This document shows, piece after piece, positions 27,894-36,747 of a stretch of 64,000 nt of DNA. Below the pieces are notes generated by a model. The model was not told the DNA's origin, ran no database searches, and was given only the letters and a program-made list of their open reading frames with translations. Made by a program: the position numbers and the translations under genes. Positions within the stretch are counted from its first letter, which is position 1. Every line of letters begins with the position of its first letter. Origin of the DNA: Bythopirellula polymerisocia (GTDB taxonomy: Bacteria > Planctomycetota > Planctomycetia > Pirellulales > Lacipirellulaceae); NCBI RefSeq assembly GCF_007860015.1, contig NZ_SJPS01000008.1:1-64000 (forward strand). The letters run 5' to 3'.

Positions 27894-29462
27894 GTGTCAC
27901 GAGTCTCATCAATCTCTGAATGGCTGTTACGCCAATCGTTTATCTGGGGCGGCCTCGCCTGTCTCACCTTTTACGCGCTGGTGGTGGGTGGAAGTGAGCC
28001 CGGCTCTACCATCCAGCGTTACTTCGCTGGTCACTGGATTAACTATACAACCACCACGATCTTCTTCGTGGGTCTGGCAGCGTTGACAATTAAGATGCTA
28101 GGCCTGATGGTGCAGTTCGCCACCTTGGACAATATCAAACTACCTCCCGCAGGTGTGCAAGGGCAAACCGTCGGTGATGCCCCCGAGCTACTGGCCGGAC
28201 TTGCAAAACTCTCGTCGGCCTTGCAAAACTGCTATCTCGCGGAAAGACTCCGCAATGCCTTGGAATACGTCCAGCAAAAAGGCTCGGCGGACACGCTTGA
28301 ATCGCACCTCCATCACCTGGAAGATGCTGACGCAACACGTTCTCATCAAAGTTACTCGATGGTGCGTATAATCTTTTCGACCATTCCGATCCTCGGCTTT
28401 TTAGGAACCGTGATCGGAATCACGATGGCCATCGCTAAGCTCGATCTCTCAGCCGACGCGATGGATGAATCGCTCCCGGCCGTGGTGGCCGGCTTAAGCG
28501 TGGCGTTCGATACGACCGCCTTGTCGCTGGTACTATCCACGGTGCTCCTGTTCGTAAAATTCTGTGTTGAAAAGGTTGAGAACCGCTTGCTCAGCTCAGT
28601 GGATACGAGCGCAGCCAAACAACTTGTCGGCCGCTTCCAGCAACTTGGAACAGAAAACGATCCTCATCTGGCCTCGATCCGGCGAATGTCTGAACAACTA
28701 CTCTCCGTGGTGCAAACCAGTGCCGAGAAACAAAGCGAGTTGCTCCAGGCCTCGCTCGATCAGACCGGCAGCCGTTGGTCAGAGATGTTCGACGGCACCG
28801 CTTCGACACTCAATCGCGTCATGGCTGGTGCAGCAGCGAGCTTGGAAGAATCGTTCGCCGCCGCCGCGACCACCCTGGACGAAGCCCTCTCCGGGGCCGT
28901 CGTTGAGGGACTCTCCCGCCATGCCAAGGCGCTCAACCAGGGAGTCGAGCAACACGCCAAGAATATGGAAGAGACTCTCGTGCGGCACGCAGTGCTACTC
29001 AACGAAGGACTCGACCACCATGCCACGGCACTAGCCCAAGCCGAGTCGGTCGTAGCCGTGGAAAATCGTCGCCATCTGGCCGAGGTAGAAGCGGCCGTCG
29101 GCGAAGCGATGCTTGTGGCTTCCAGCCGCCAGGAAAAACTGATATCCAAGAGCGAGCAGATCCTGCACGAGATGCAAACTGCCCTGGTCGACTCGGCCAG
29201 CGCTACGGTTGCTCAACAGGAGCAACTCTATCGCCAGGGAGAGGTCTTGCTGCGACTTGTCGAAGGGACCAACCAGATCAAGCAACTCGAAGATTCGCTC
29301 AACGGAAACCTTCGTGCTCTTGCAGAAACGCACAATTTTGAGCAAACGATCTCGGGCCTGTCGGCAATCCTACAATTGCTCGGGGCACACCTGGGCAAGA
29401 CCCTTGTCAATGGCGACCACCTCGAGATGACACCTCTTCGCACGCAGAATAAGGCAGCATGA
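27894..29462 (+). CDS. ExbB/TolQ/MotA-like proton-channel protein with long coiled tail
   Basis: A 522-aa protein with a GTG start and an AAGGGAG Shine-Dalgarno 7 nt before it. Helices lie at about 18-40, 58-78, 155-178 (STIPILGFLGTVIGITMAI) and 195-220, matching the ExbB/TolQ core (PF01618). The C-terminal 280 residues are Ala/Glu/Gln/His-rich coiled coil with short repeats, much longer than in ExbB and like the tails of ZorA-type stators. Overlaps the next gene by 4 nt (ATGA). Confidence 0.85.
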   Translation: MSRVSSISEWLLRQSFIWGGLACLTFYALVVGGSEPGSTIQRYFAGHWINYTTTTIFFVGLAALTIKMLGLMVQFATLDNIKLPPAGVQGQTVGDAPELLAGLAKLSSALQNCYLAERLRNALEYVQQKGSADTLESHLHHLEDADATRSHQSYSMVRIIFSTIPILGFLGTVIGITMAIAKLDLSADAMDESLPAVVAGLSVAFDTTALSLVLSTVLLFVKFCVEKVENRLLSSVDTSAAKQLVGRFQQLGTENDPHLASIRRMSEQLLSVVQTSAEKQSELLQASLDQTGSRWSEMFDGTASTLNRVMAGAAASLEESFAAAATTLDEALSGAVVEGLSRHAKALNQGVEQHAKNMEETLVRHAVLLNEGLDHHATALAQAESVVAVENRRHLAEVEAAVGEAMLVASSRQEKLISKSEQILHEMQTALVDSASATVAQQEQLYRQGEVLLRLVEGTNQIKQLEDSLNGNLRALAETHNFEQTISGLSAILQLLGAHLGKTLVNGDHLEMTPLRTQNKAA

Positions 29463-31369
29463 GCAATCGCAGCGTCAGCGAGAACTCCGATTCGATTAGC
29501 TTGTTCCCTTTTTTAGCCGTGCTGCTTTGCACGATGGGGGCATTGCTTGTGTTGTTGGTTGTTTTGGTCCAACGCGCTACCCGTGAAGGGTTGGTCGCCC
29601 AAATGAGTCAACTTACGCTCATTTCGGAAACCCAGCCGACTGCGGAGAATCACGACCAAACAAAGCAACTCCAAGAGGAGCTTGCAGAGGTCGCTGCCTA
29701 TCAACAGCAGCTTGCCAATCTCCGTGACGAAGCGAACAAACGTCTCGAGACCGAACAACTTCGCCTCAGTCATTCTGAGGAGCATGCTCGGCGGCTGGAA
29801 GAAGAGCTCGCCAGACTGGCAATCGCTGCTGCCCAGCTCAAGCAGACCGAGGAAAACCAATCTGTCGATCAAGAACAAGCTGAGCGTGAGGTGGCGCGTC
29901 TCGAGAAACTGGTAGCCGATACCCAGCAGCAAGTCGAAGAACTGCGAGCCCAGAGCGGAGGCAAGCATTCCTTTGCGATCGTCCCCTATAAGGGTCCTAA
30001 CGGCACTTATCGCAGGCCGATCTATATCGAATGCAGCAGCGAAGGGATCACACTGCATCCCGAAGGAGTCCGTCTCACTGCCGATGACTTTATTGCCCCC
30101 AACTGGCCAGGCAACCCTCTGGCGGCGGCCCTGCGTGCCTCGCGCGAATATCTCAACAACAAAGCTGCCAAAGGGGGAGACTATGCTCCGCCAGACCCGT
30201 ATCCTCTGATGATTATTCGCCCCGACGGGATCAAGCAATATGCCCTAGCCCGGGCGGCAATAACCTCGTGGGATTCTGACTACGGTTACGAATTCATCGA
30301 CGAGGATATGAAACTCACATTCCCCGAGGCCGCTGATCCGCAACTGGCTCGTGCCCAACAACACGCCGTGATCATCGCGCGAGATCGGCTCTTGCAATTG
30401 GCACAGGCCGCACCGAGTCGCTTTCGCGGCATGGGATTGGGAGGGGGCATGACATCAGCCTCTGGCGATGGGGACGTCCCCGGCGGTCGTGGCTACGGCA
30501 GCACCGGTTCCACGAGTAACGACTCTGATCGCTATCTAGCTGGAAATCAAGACGGTGAAGGCGGTTCCGAAAATTCCGGGAACACCCGCGGACAAACTGA
30601 TTCCAATCAGCAGCGGAGACCAGGGGAATTGCAGGGTCAAGAGGGTGACCTGGCAGGCACACCCGGAACCCCTAATCCCGACGGGGCATCTGCTTCAGCA
30701 GATGGCGAAGCAAGCGGAAGCGAAGGAAACAGCGAAGGTGGAAGCTCACAACAAGTAAGTACCGACAAAAACCTGGTCGGCTCCCGCTACTCCCAACAGT
30801 CCACCGGCGAGCCTGGTTCAGCAGGCGGCAGCTCCAAGCAAGCAAACTCCAATGCACCCAATCAACAAGCAAGTGGAGCGTCTTCAGGTGGTGCAAGCCA
30901 ACAGTCATCCAGCGACGGCACGCCAACCATGAGCTTCTCCAACAAACCAAGCGAGTCGATCGCAGCCTCAAAGGGTGCTAATTGGGCCGTCGAACGCGCA
31001 AACCAACATTCCGTGCCGATACGACGCTCGATCCGTGTGGTCGTTCGTGAAAACCAGATGGCAATTCTACCCACAAAGAACGCCTCGCGAGGAAAGGAGT
31101 TCACCGGTCAAATTATTTCGCTCGATCAGCCGGTGGATAAAATCTCCCAGGAATTTGTCGCAGCACTCCGGGATCGAATCGAAGAATGGGGACTCGCGGG
31201 CAGCGGGATGTATTGGCGGCCCGTGTTGGAACTCAACGTCGGCCCCGATGCCCAACTTACGGCCACGCGGGTAGCAAACCTTCTACAAGATAGCGGTGTA
31301 GACCTTCAACTCCCTGAGACTGCGGAAAACCCAGTCACTCCGACTCCGCGAGAGGGGGTGTTACGATGA
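29459..31369 (+). CDS. Membrane-anchored partner protein with coiled coil and disordered linker
   Basis: A 636-aa protein. A single N-terminal helix (ISLFPFLAVLLCTMGALLVLLVV) resembles ExbD/MotB-type partners. A coiled coil (about 60-170) follows, then a folded domain (about 175-325, IVPYKGPNGTYRRPIYIEC...LMIIRPDGIKQY), a Gly/Ser/Gln/Asn-rich linker (about 325-490), and a C-terminal domain (about 510-625). It is the middle gene of three that overlap by ATGA, so the products probably form one complex. Function not known. Confidence 0.75.
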   Translation: MSNRSVSENSDSISLFPFLAVLLCTMGALLVLLVVLVQRATREGLVAQMSQLTLISETQPTAENHDQTKQLQEELAEVAAYQQQLANLRDEANKRLETEQLRLSHSEEHARRLEEELARLAIAAAQLKQTEENQSVDQEQAEREVARLEKLVADTQQQVEELRAQSGGKHSFAIVPYKGPNGTYRRPIYIECSSEGITLHPEGVRLTADDFIAPNWPGNPLAAALRASREYLNNKAAKGGDYAPPDPYPLMIIRPDGIKQYALARAAITSWDSDYGYEFIDEDMKLTFPEAADPQLARAQQHAVIIARDRLLQLAQAAPSRFRGMGLGGGMTSASGDGDVPGGRGYGSTGSTSNDSDRYLAGNQDGEGGSENSGNTRGQTDSNQQRRPGELQGQEGDLAGTPGTPNPDGASASADGEASGSEGNSEGGSSQQVSTDKNLVGSRYSQQSTGEPGSAGGSSKQANSNAPNQQASGASSGGASQQSSSDGTPTMSFSNKPSESIAASKGANWAVERANQHSVPIRRSIRVVVRENQMAILPTKNASRGKEFTGQIISLDQPVDKISQEFVAALRDRIEEWGLAGSGMYWRPVLELNVGPDAQLTATRVANLLQDSGVDLQLPETAENPVTPTPREGVLR

Positions 31370-32415
31370 GCAGACGCCAGATCGAACAAGAAGATTCGTC
31401 CCAGGATTCATTCCTCGACATTGTTGCCAATCTCGTGGGGGTGATCATTATCCTAGTTATGCTCGTCGGCGCGAAAGCAACTCACGATGCCCTTCACGGT
31501 ATAAAGCCAGAAACACTCCCCGAAATCGTCGCCGTCGAGACGGGACCAAATGAAGAAGAACTTTTGGCCCAACTGAAGCAGGCTCGCGCAAGTACCTTTC
31601 AAGCTCGACAGGAAGTTGAGAGGTTGGCAACACGATTGATTCAAATCAAACAAGAGGCAGCCGACTTTGACGCCGAGCGGGTCAATCTGGCCATGCACCG
31701 TAGTGTCATCGAAGAGGATTTGGCCCGACGGAGAGAGCTTCTCGATGCCGATCACCAACAGCAATTCGACGTGCAAAAGAGAATTGCCGAATACCAACTC
31801 ACGCTCGATGCGCTGACCAAGGAACAATTAGGTCTGCTCACGGGTCCCGAGACGGTGGAGGAACTCGAAAGCGTTCCCACGCCATTGGCTAGAGAGGTAG
31901 ACGGTAATGCGATCCATCTCCGGCTTAAAAAGGGCCTCGTTTCGATTGTTCCTTTCGATGAACTTTTAGGCGAAGTCCAAAACCATGTGGACGATATTCG
32001 CCGTCGTCTTCAGGCGAGCGATCATGTAGTCGACACCTTTGGCCCTATCGATGGCTATCGCATCCGCATGACGGTCAGCCGCGCGCAAGACCCCTCATCC
32101 CTTGGAGGACCCCGCGCTGGACATATCCAACGGATCATTTTCGATCAATATGCCGAAGTGCTGCCAACCTCCGAAGGCATCGGCCAGGATGTGGAGCAGG
32201 CCCTCATGCCCGGCGGCTCCCTTTATACTTACTTGCAGCAACATCGACGAACTTCTCCTTCAGTGGTCGTTTGGCTCTACACGGACAGCTTCGATGATTT
32301 TCGTCTACTGAAACGCACTCTCTGGGAAATGGGTTATTCACTGGCCACCCGCCCGATGCTCCCCGGCTCAAACATCGGCGCATCCCCCCACGGCACAAAA
32401 GCCGCAGCGCAATAG
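31366..32415 (+). CDS. ExbD/MotB-like membrane-anchored protein
   Basis: A 349-aa protein. The N-terminal segment DSFLDIVANLVGVIIILVML has an Asp just inside the helix, as in ExbD/TolR/MotB. A coiled coil (about 60-155) and a C-terminal alpha/beta domain (about 170-335) follow. The domain is not a recognisable OmpA peptidoglycan-binding fold. Overlaps the previous gene by 4 nt. Likely the proton-carrying partner of the ExbB-like protein. Confidence 0.75.
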   Translation: MSRRQIEQEDSSQDSFLDIVANLVGVIIILVMLVGAKATHDALHGIKPETLPEIVAVETGPNEEELLAQLKQARASTFQARQEVERLATRLIQIKQEAADFDAERVNLAMHRSVIEEDLARRRELLDADHQQQFDVQKRIAEYQLTLDALTKEQLGLLTGPETVEELESVPTPLAREVDGNAIHLRLKKGLVSIVPFDELLGEVQNHVDDIRRRLQASDHVVDTFGPIDGYRIRMTVSRAQDPSSLGGPRAGHIQRIIFDQYAEVLPTSEGIGQDVEQALMPGGSLYTYLQQHRRTSPSVVVWLYTDSFDDFRLLKRTLWEMGYSLATRPMLPGSNIGASPHGTKAAAQ

Positions 32416-32508
32416 AAACCCGTTTAACCGCAACCCGCAGGAATGCTCCCCTTGTTAGCCGCGACGCGCCCGGCGAGTCAAACGAGCCAGAGCGAAGCGC
32501 GTCCTCTC

Positions 32509-35304
32509 TCAAACCCCACGCAGGTCTTCCCAAGAGATATCGTTTCGTGTATGCAGTCGACCACCTGCTTCATCGATATCGGGATAAGTCTCTGCCAACC
32601 GGGCGCCGAGGTACAAAGCCTGCAACTCACTCCCCTCTCGAATCAAATAAGTGTCGGCGACCGCCGTCTGGAAGTTGGCTAAGGTCGGGCACGACTCTTT
32701 GAATGCTTCCAACAAAGCTGAATCGTGTTGATCGCTTGGAGTAATCAACATCGTTCGGCGTCGATAACCACACTTAAGCGGGCTCCCCTCAAGGAGTGTC
32801 AAAGCACTTTCAGCTAAGAAGGGAGGATTGGCTATTGAAATACTCTCTGTCATCTCACATACATGCTGAGCAAGCAGCTTAGCTAATTCCTGCGACAGCT
32901 CATGCTCTGGAACACTCTTGCTCTGGAAAAGTAAGCAGAACTTATCGATAATTTGACTGCTCGCCGACGCGACGTCAGCGCTATCGATCATGGCTTGATC
33001 GGCATGATGCGGCAATCCGTTGCATTCGAAAAACTGCAAGAAAGCTTTAGCAATGCTTTGAATGTTGTCAGTACGAATCTTGTTCTGGGTAGAAGACTCA
33101 GAGTCCTCAATGGCGTCATTACTTCTTGCCACTATCCGGGGAAAATGCGCCAGGACCGCATGTGCAAATTGAGAATTCGCATATTGTTCGAAACACTTCG
33201 CATCGCCATCCGATTCATCGGCTATTTGCTCTTGCCAGCTTGCCGTAATGGCTGCTGTTAGCTGTTGTTGATGAATGGAACGAAATGAGTTCGCCAGATG
33301 GTCCACATTGACGCAACTAAAGGTCCGCAATGACGTTTGATCTGCTGAGTCCTCTCTCACCGAGCGAAGTGCATCAACTACTGGAGCAATACTCCCATCC
33401 GCTTCCAAAAGTAAATACTCCGCCATCGACTGCAGAGTTAAGTCGTAAACTTCCCTGTCGCCACGCATTGGAATTGCAACCGTGTAGATCTCATCAAAGG
33501 GTCGCTGCGGCAACTCAAATCGGGAAGCAAGACCCGGCGGAGGGCACTCTCCACAGTTGCCACGAAGCTGAGAATGATTAATCTCTGTGAGCAACGAATA
33601 CATATTGGCAGCGGCAAGTGACTCAGCACTGCCGTTATGAAAGGTGGTTCCTAACACGCCGTGTATCACTACTTCTTGCGAAAACTCCTGGCAAACCGAT
33701 CTAACCCCCTGCGCAAGATCAATCACCGTACCACCACCAGTCCCACCACTCATCCCCACGAGCAATACGACGCGAATTGGCCGAGGCTTGTTTTCAGAGC
33801 CATGATCATTCATTGCCAGCCAATGCAGTCGGTTTTGCAAAGCGGAAAATACCGCTTCGGCATGATCGACAATTGCTATTCGTCCCAGCGGTCGAAAACC
33901 ACGCGTTTGCAATGATCGTGGGATGTTATAGAGCCAACGACGACTCACCCATTTCAACAAGTCCTGCGATTCTTCTCGATACTCATTGGGTCGACGCAAT
34001 GGAATATGAAGTTTTTCATCGCTCGACAGCGAATCGTGACATTCACCATCGGAGGTAGATTTCAAGGCGTCTCGTTCTGTATCGATCGCTAGCCAAGCTC
34101 TTGAAGACTCCGTCTCTGGATCATGGGAATTGGCACGTGAGCGAATTGCCCTAAGCATCGTGATGCCCATGCCTCCAACACCGATGTATAACGTCGGACA
34201 GGATTCGGTTGACGTTGTTCGATCACAATCGGGAGTTTCGATATCCTCAATCGTGGATTCGACACGGGGAAACCTTTTAGGAAGAGCTTTTAACTGAGGT
34301 CGTTCAACTGTCTTCTCCGAGAGATCACAAGTCTTTGTAATATCTGAAAGCACTTGCGTCGCAGCTGTGACAACTGAAACCTCGGCGTGCTTCGTCTCAG
34401 ATAAGTCGAGTGATTTGGTATCTTCACTTGCCACCGAGGAACTGTGCTGCGAACTCTCATGGTTGCTTGAGTTCGTACTGCCGACATTATTGGACTTCCC
34501 AGCAGAGCGCAGTGCAGATACGAAATCGCGGCAACTGGAGTATCTCGCCGTTGGTTGTTTTTCCAGAGCTCTTCCGACTATCCGCTGATCCGCTTCGCTG
34601 AGTTGACACAGATTCGGCTCAGACAGTGTGTGTTGCTTTGCCAATTGCGCTGGTGTTCGACCAGGAAACGGGAGTGAGCCCGTTAGCATATGCTGATAAA
34701 CGATAGCCAGGCTGTATTGATCACTGAACGCGGAAGGATTGTCGTCGTAAATCTCAGGAGCAGAATAGAGGGGCGTCATCCCACCCATCATCGAATTGAT
34801 CGTTTTCGAGGCTAATTCCTTCACGAGGCCAAAATCGGCCACCTTGACGTGATCCCCCACTACCAAAAGGTTTTCTGGCTTGATATCGAGGTGCTGAAGG
34901 GAGTGTTGATCGACAAGGCAATCCAGTGCATCAGCAGCATCCCACAGATAGGCGATCAGTTGTTCGCGTGGGATCCCCTGGTGGCCTTCAGAGAGATAAC
35001 TCTGAAAGCTGTCATTGAGGCTCATGTCAGCCAGTTCGGTGACTATTACCAGTCGATGGTTAACGATTTCAAATCGTTCGACCGAAAGCACAAACGGGTG
35101 GCGAACACTCTTGATGCGTTCAAGAGACTTAAGTTCTCTCTCTGCCATACCTTCATCGCAGTGTCCAAAAACAACCTTGATTGCTTTCTCGACACCACCG
35201 GGCGCAATTGCTTTCCACACTTCTCCATAACCGCCGGCTCCAAGGCGATCGATGATGGAGTAGCCAGATGGGAGTTCAATGCTTTCTGCGATTGTGGATG
35301 ACAT
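32509..35304 (-). CDS. Ser/Thr protein kinase fused to a tubulin/FtsZ-like GTPase domain
   Basis: A 931-aa two-domain protein. Kinase (about 14-268): glycine loop GAGGYGEV, lysine K43, catalytic loop HLDIKPEN (138-145, non-RD type), DFG 157-159 and SAPE 181-184, all intact. A Ser/Thr-rich linker (270-365) follows. Tubulin-like domain (about 368-931): an N-terminal nucleotide loop VGGMG at 376-380 and the tubulin/FtsZ signature GMSGGTGGGT at 517-526, as in the Tubulin_2 family. The FHA gene lies 35 nt upstream in the same direction. Inference: phosphorylation controls a GTP-dependent filament or switch. Confidence 0.85.
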   Translation of the reverse strand: MSSTIAESIELPSGYSIIDRLGAGGYGEVWKAIAPGGVEKAIKVVFGHCDEGMAERELKSLERIKSVRHPFVLSVERFEIVNHRLVIVTELADMSLNDSFQSYLSEGHQGIPREQLIAYLWDAADALDCLVDQHSLQHLDIKPENLLVVGDHVKVADFGLVKELASKTINSMMGGMTPLYSAPEIYDDNPSAFSDQYSLAIVYQHMLTGSLPFPGRTPAQLAKQHTLSEPNLCQLSEADQRIVGRALEKQPTARYSSCRDFVSALRSAGKSNNVGSTNSSNHESSQHSSSVASEDTKSLDLSETKHAEVSVVTAATQVLSDITKTCDLSEKTVERPQLKALPKRFPRVESTIEDIETPDCDRTTSTESCPTLYIGVGGMGITMLRAIRSRANSHDPETESSRAWLAIDTERDALKSTSDGECHDSLSSDEKLHIPLRRPNEYREESQDLLKWVSRRWLYNIPRSLQTRGFRPLGRIAIVDHAEAVFSALQNRLHWLAMNDHGSENKPRPIRVVLLVGMSGGTGGGTVIDLAQGVRSVCQEFSQEVVIHGVLGTTFHNGSAESLAAANMYSLLTEINHSQLRGNCGECPPPGLASRFELPQRPFDEIYTVAIPMRGDREVYDLTLQSMAEYLLLEADGSIAPVVDALRSVREDSADQTSLRTFSCVNVDHLANSFRSIHQQQLTAAITASWQEQIADESDGDAKCFEQYANSQFAHAVLAHFPRIVARSNDAIEDSESSTQNKIRTDNIQSIAKAFLQFFECNGLPHHADQAMIDSADVASASSQIIDKFCLLFQSKSVPEHELSQELAKLLAQHVCEMTESISIANPPFLAESALTLLEGSPLKCGYRRRTMLITPSDQHDSALLEAFKESCPTLANFQTAVADTYLIREGSELQALYLGARLAETYPDIDEAGGRLHTRNDISWEDLRGV

Positions 35305-35339
35305 GATTGTGAGTACGTCTTGATTAGAACGGGGTCTAA

Positions 35340-36491
35340 CTAGACCAGTGCGACAACAGCATTCGCGCTAGCAACCTCAATAGAGTTCGAGGCATTGCTT
35401 ACAAGCAAGTTTAAACCGAGATCATGACTCGCTTGACAATCTTCTTCTGGCAGTCCATAGGGCAGCACCAACTCGATCTCAGCTGCTTCGCAAATCGAAA
35501 TCAAATTTTTCAGTTGCGTCAGCCGTCGTGGATGCGATGAAATACCACGGGCCAATGACGCTTCAAGCACCAAGAACTCAGGAGAAGCAAGCTCCATGTC
35601 GCCGATGCACGCGGCTCCTCCGGAAAATCGGTCAAATGCCAAATCTGCTCCCAGTGCTTTCAGCTCTGCGCAAAGTGACAAAGTTGCAGGAGATTGAACT
35701 GCCAATTCCCAGGGGAGTATGATTCCTAGCGATTGGCTTCCAGTTAAACACTCGCTCGCCTGAATTAACGCGTCGCATAATCTGCTGTCGACGCATGACT
35801 GCAGTTCCACTGCCATCAGAATTGAATCTGAAGAGGCGATTTCTCCCGCATTTTCCGCAGTCAGCTGCCATGCCATCTGCTGTATGCGAGAGGCCGTGGA
35901 ATAAATATCCTGAGCATCAGTAGCGCGTAGTCTCACAGCCAAGGGCCGATCGATTGAAACTATCGTGGACTGTTCGGATCCCGATTGGCAATCGATGATA
36001 CTGGTTCGTTTCAGAGGTATGGCCTGCCACAGCAGGGCCTCTGCTAGTTCGCGAGAAGCTTTGATTTCACTTGAGCACTCATGCTGGGGATCGATTATCT
36101 CGCGTTGAGGATCACTTTTCTGCCTGTCCCCTAGTGGCTGGGTGACCATTCGCTCCAGATTTCCATTTGTGGGACATAGGAATGTGAGCTTCGTCTCCGC
36201 AATACTTACTATATCTCCATCCTCAAGGGATGCTGCGGAGATGGGTTGGCCGTTGATCGCAGTTCCGTTTGTGCTATTTAGGTCGCGCAGCACATATCCA
36301 GTAGAAGTTTTGGTCAGTTCTGCATGCTCGCGTGAGATGCTCTCTAATCTGATCTGCAACTGGGCGGTATCGCCACGTCCGATGATGAACGGATATTCTT
36401 CGATAACAACCGTTCTGAGAGTAGGGCTGTTCACCGGGTAATACTCGAGCCGCGGCTGAGTGTCATTCTCATTGCGCAAGGTTGGTGTCAC
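35340..36491 (-). CDS. FHA-domain protein with degenerate EAL-like C-terminal half
   Basis: A 383-aa protein. Residues about 25-108 form an FHA domain with GRG (38-40), SREH (53-56) and NSTNG (72-76), which bind phosphothreonine. The C-terminal part (about 148-375) follows the EAL phosphodiesterase pattern (LKALG.DLAFDRFSGG; PEFLVLE; SLARGI; IELVLPYGLPEED) but lacks key metal-binding acidic residues: DD is DR at 287-288 and the EGVE Glu is lost. It is probably a non-catalytic c-di-GMP or protein binder. Upstream partner of the kinase-tubulin gene. Confidence 0.75.
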   Translation of the reverse strand: MTPTLRNENDTQPRLEYYPVNSPTLRTVVIEEYPFIIGRGDTAQLQIRLESISREHAELTKTSTGYVLRDLNSTNGTAINGQPISAASLEDGDIVSIAETKLTFLCPTNGNLERMVTQPLGDRQKSDPQREIIDPQHECSSEIKASRELAEALLWQAIPLKRTSIIDCQSGSEQSTIVSIDRPLAVRLRATDAQDIYSTASRIQQMAWQLTAENAGEIASSDSILMAVELQSCVDSRLCDALIQASECLTGSQSLGIILPWELAVQSPATLSLCAELKALGADLAFDRFSGGAACIGDMELASPEFLVLEASLARGISSHPRRLTQLKNLISICEAAEIELVLPYGLPEEDCQASHDLGLNLLVSNASNSIEVASANAVVALV

Positions 36492-36747
36492 TGAAATTAC
36501 GCCTCAAGTCGAGTGAAAATAGTTCCAGGAGAAGAACCGTTGTGCTGAGCCAAAAGCTTTTTAAGTCTCTCGGCAGTTCAAAACGGACCGACTCATGGTT
36601 TGACAGAAAAGTTATTCGTTCATCAGAAGCCTAGCTTATCGTCTGTCTAGAGATGGGCATCTTTGCTCCACATTTTGTGAGAAAAAATGCTAAGGTTCTT
36701 TTGAGAGAAGTTGTAATCCGTCATGCCCTTTTTTCAGCGAGGCTTAT

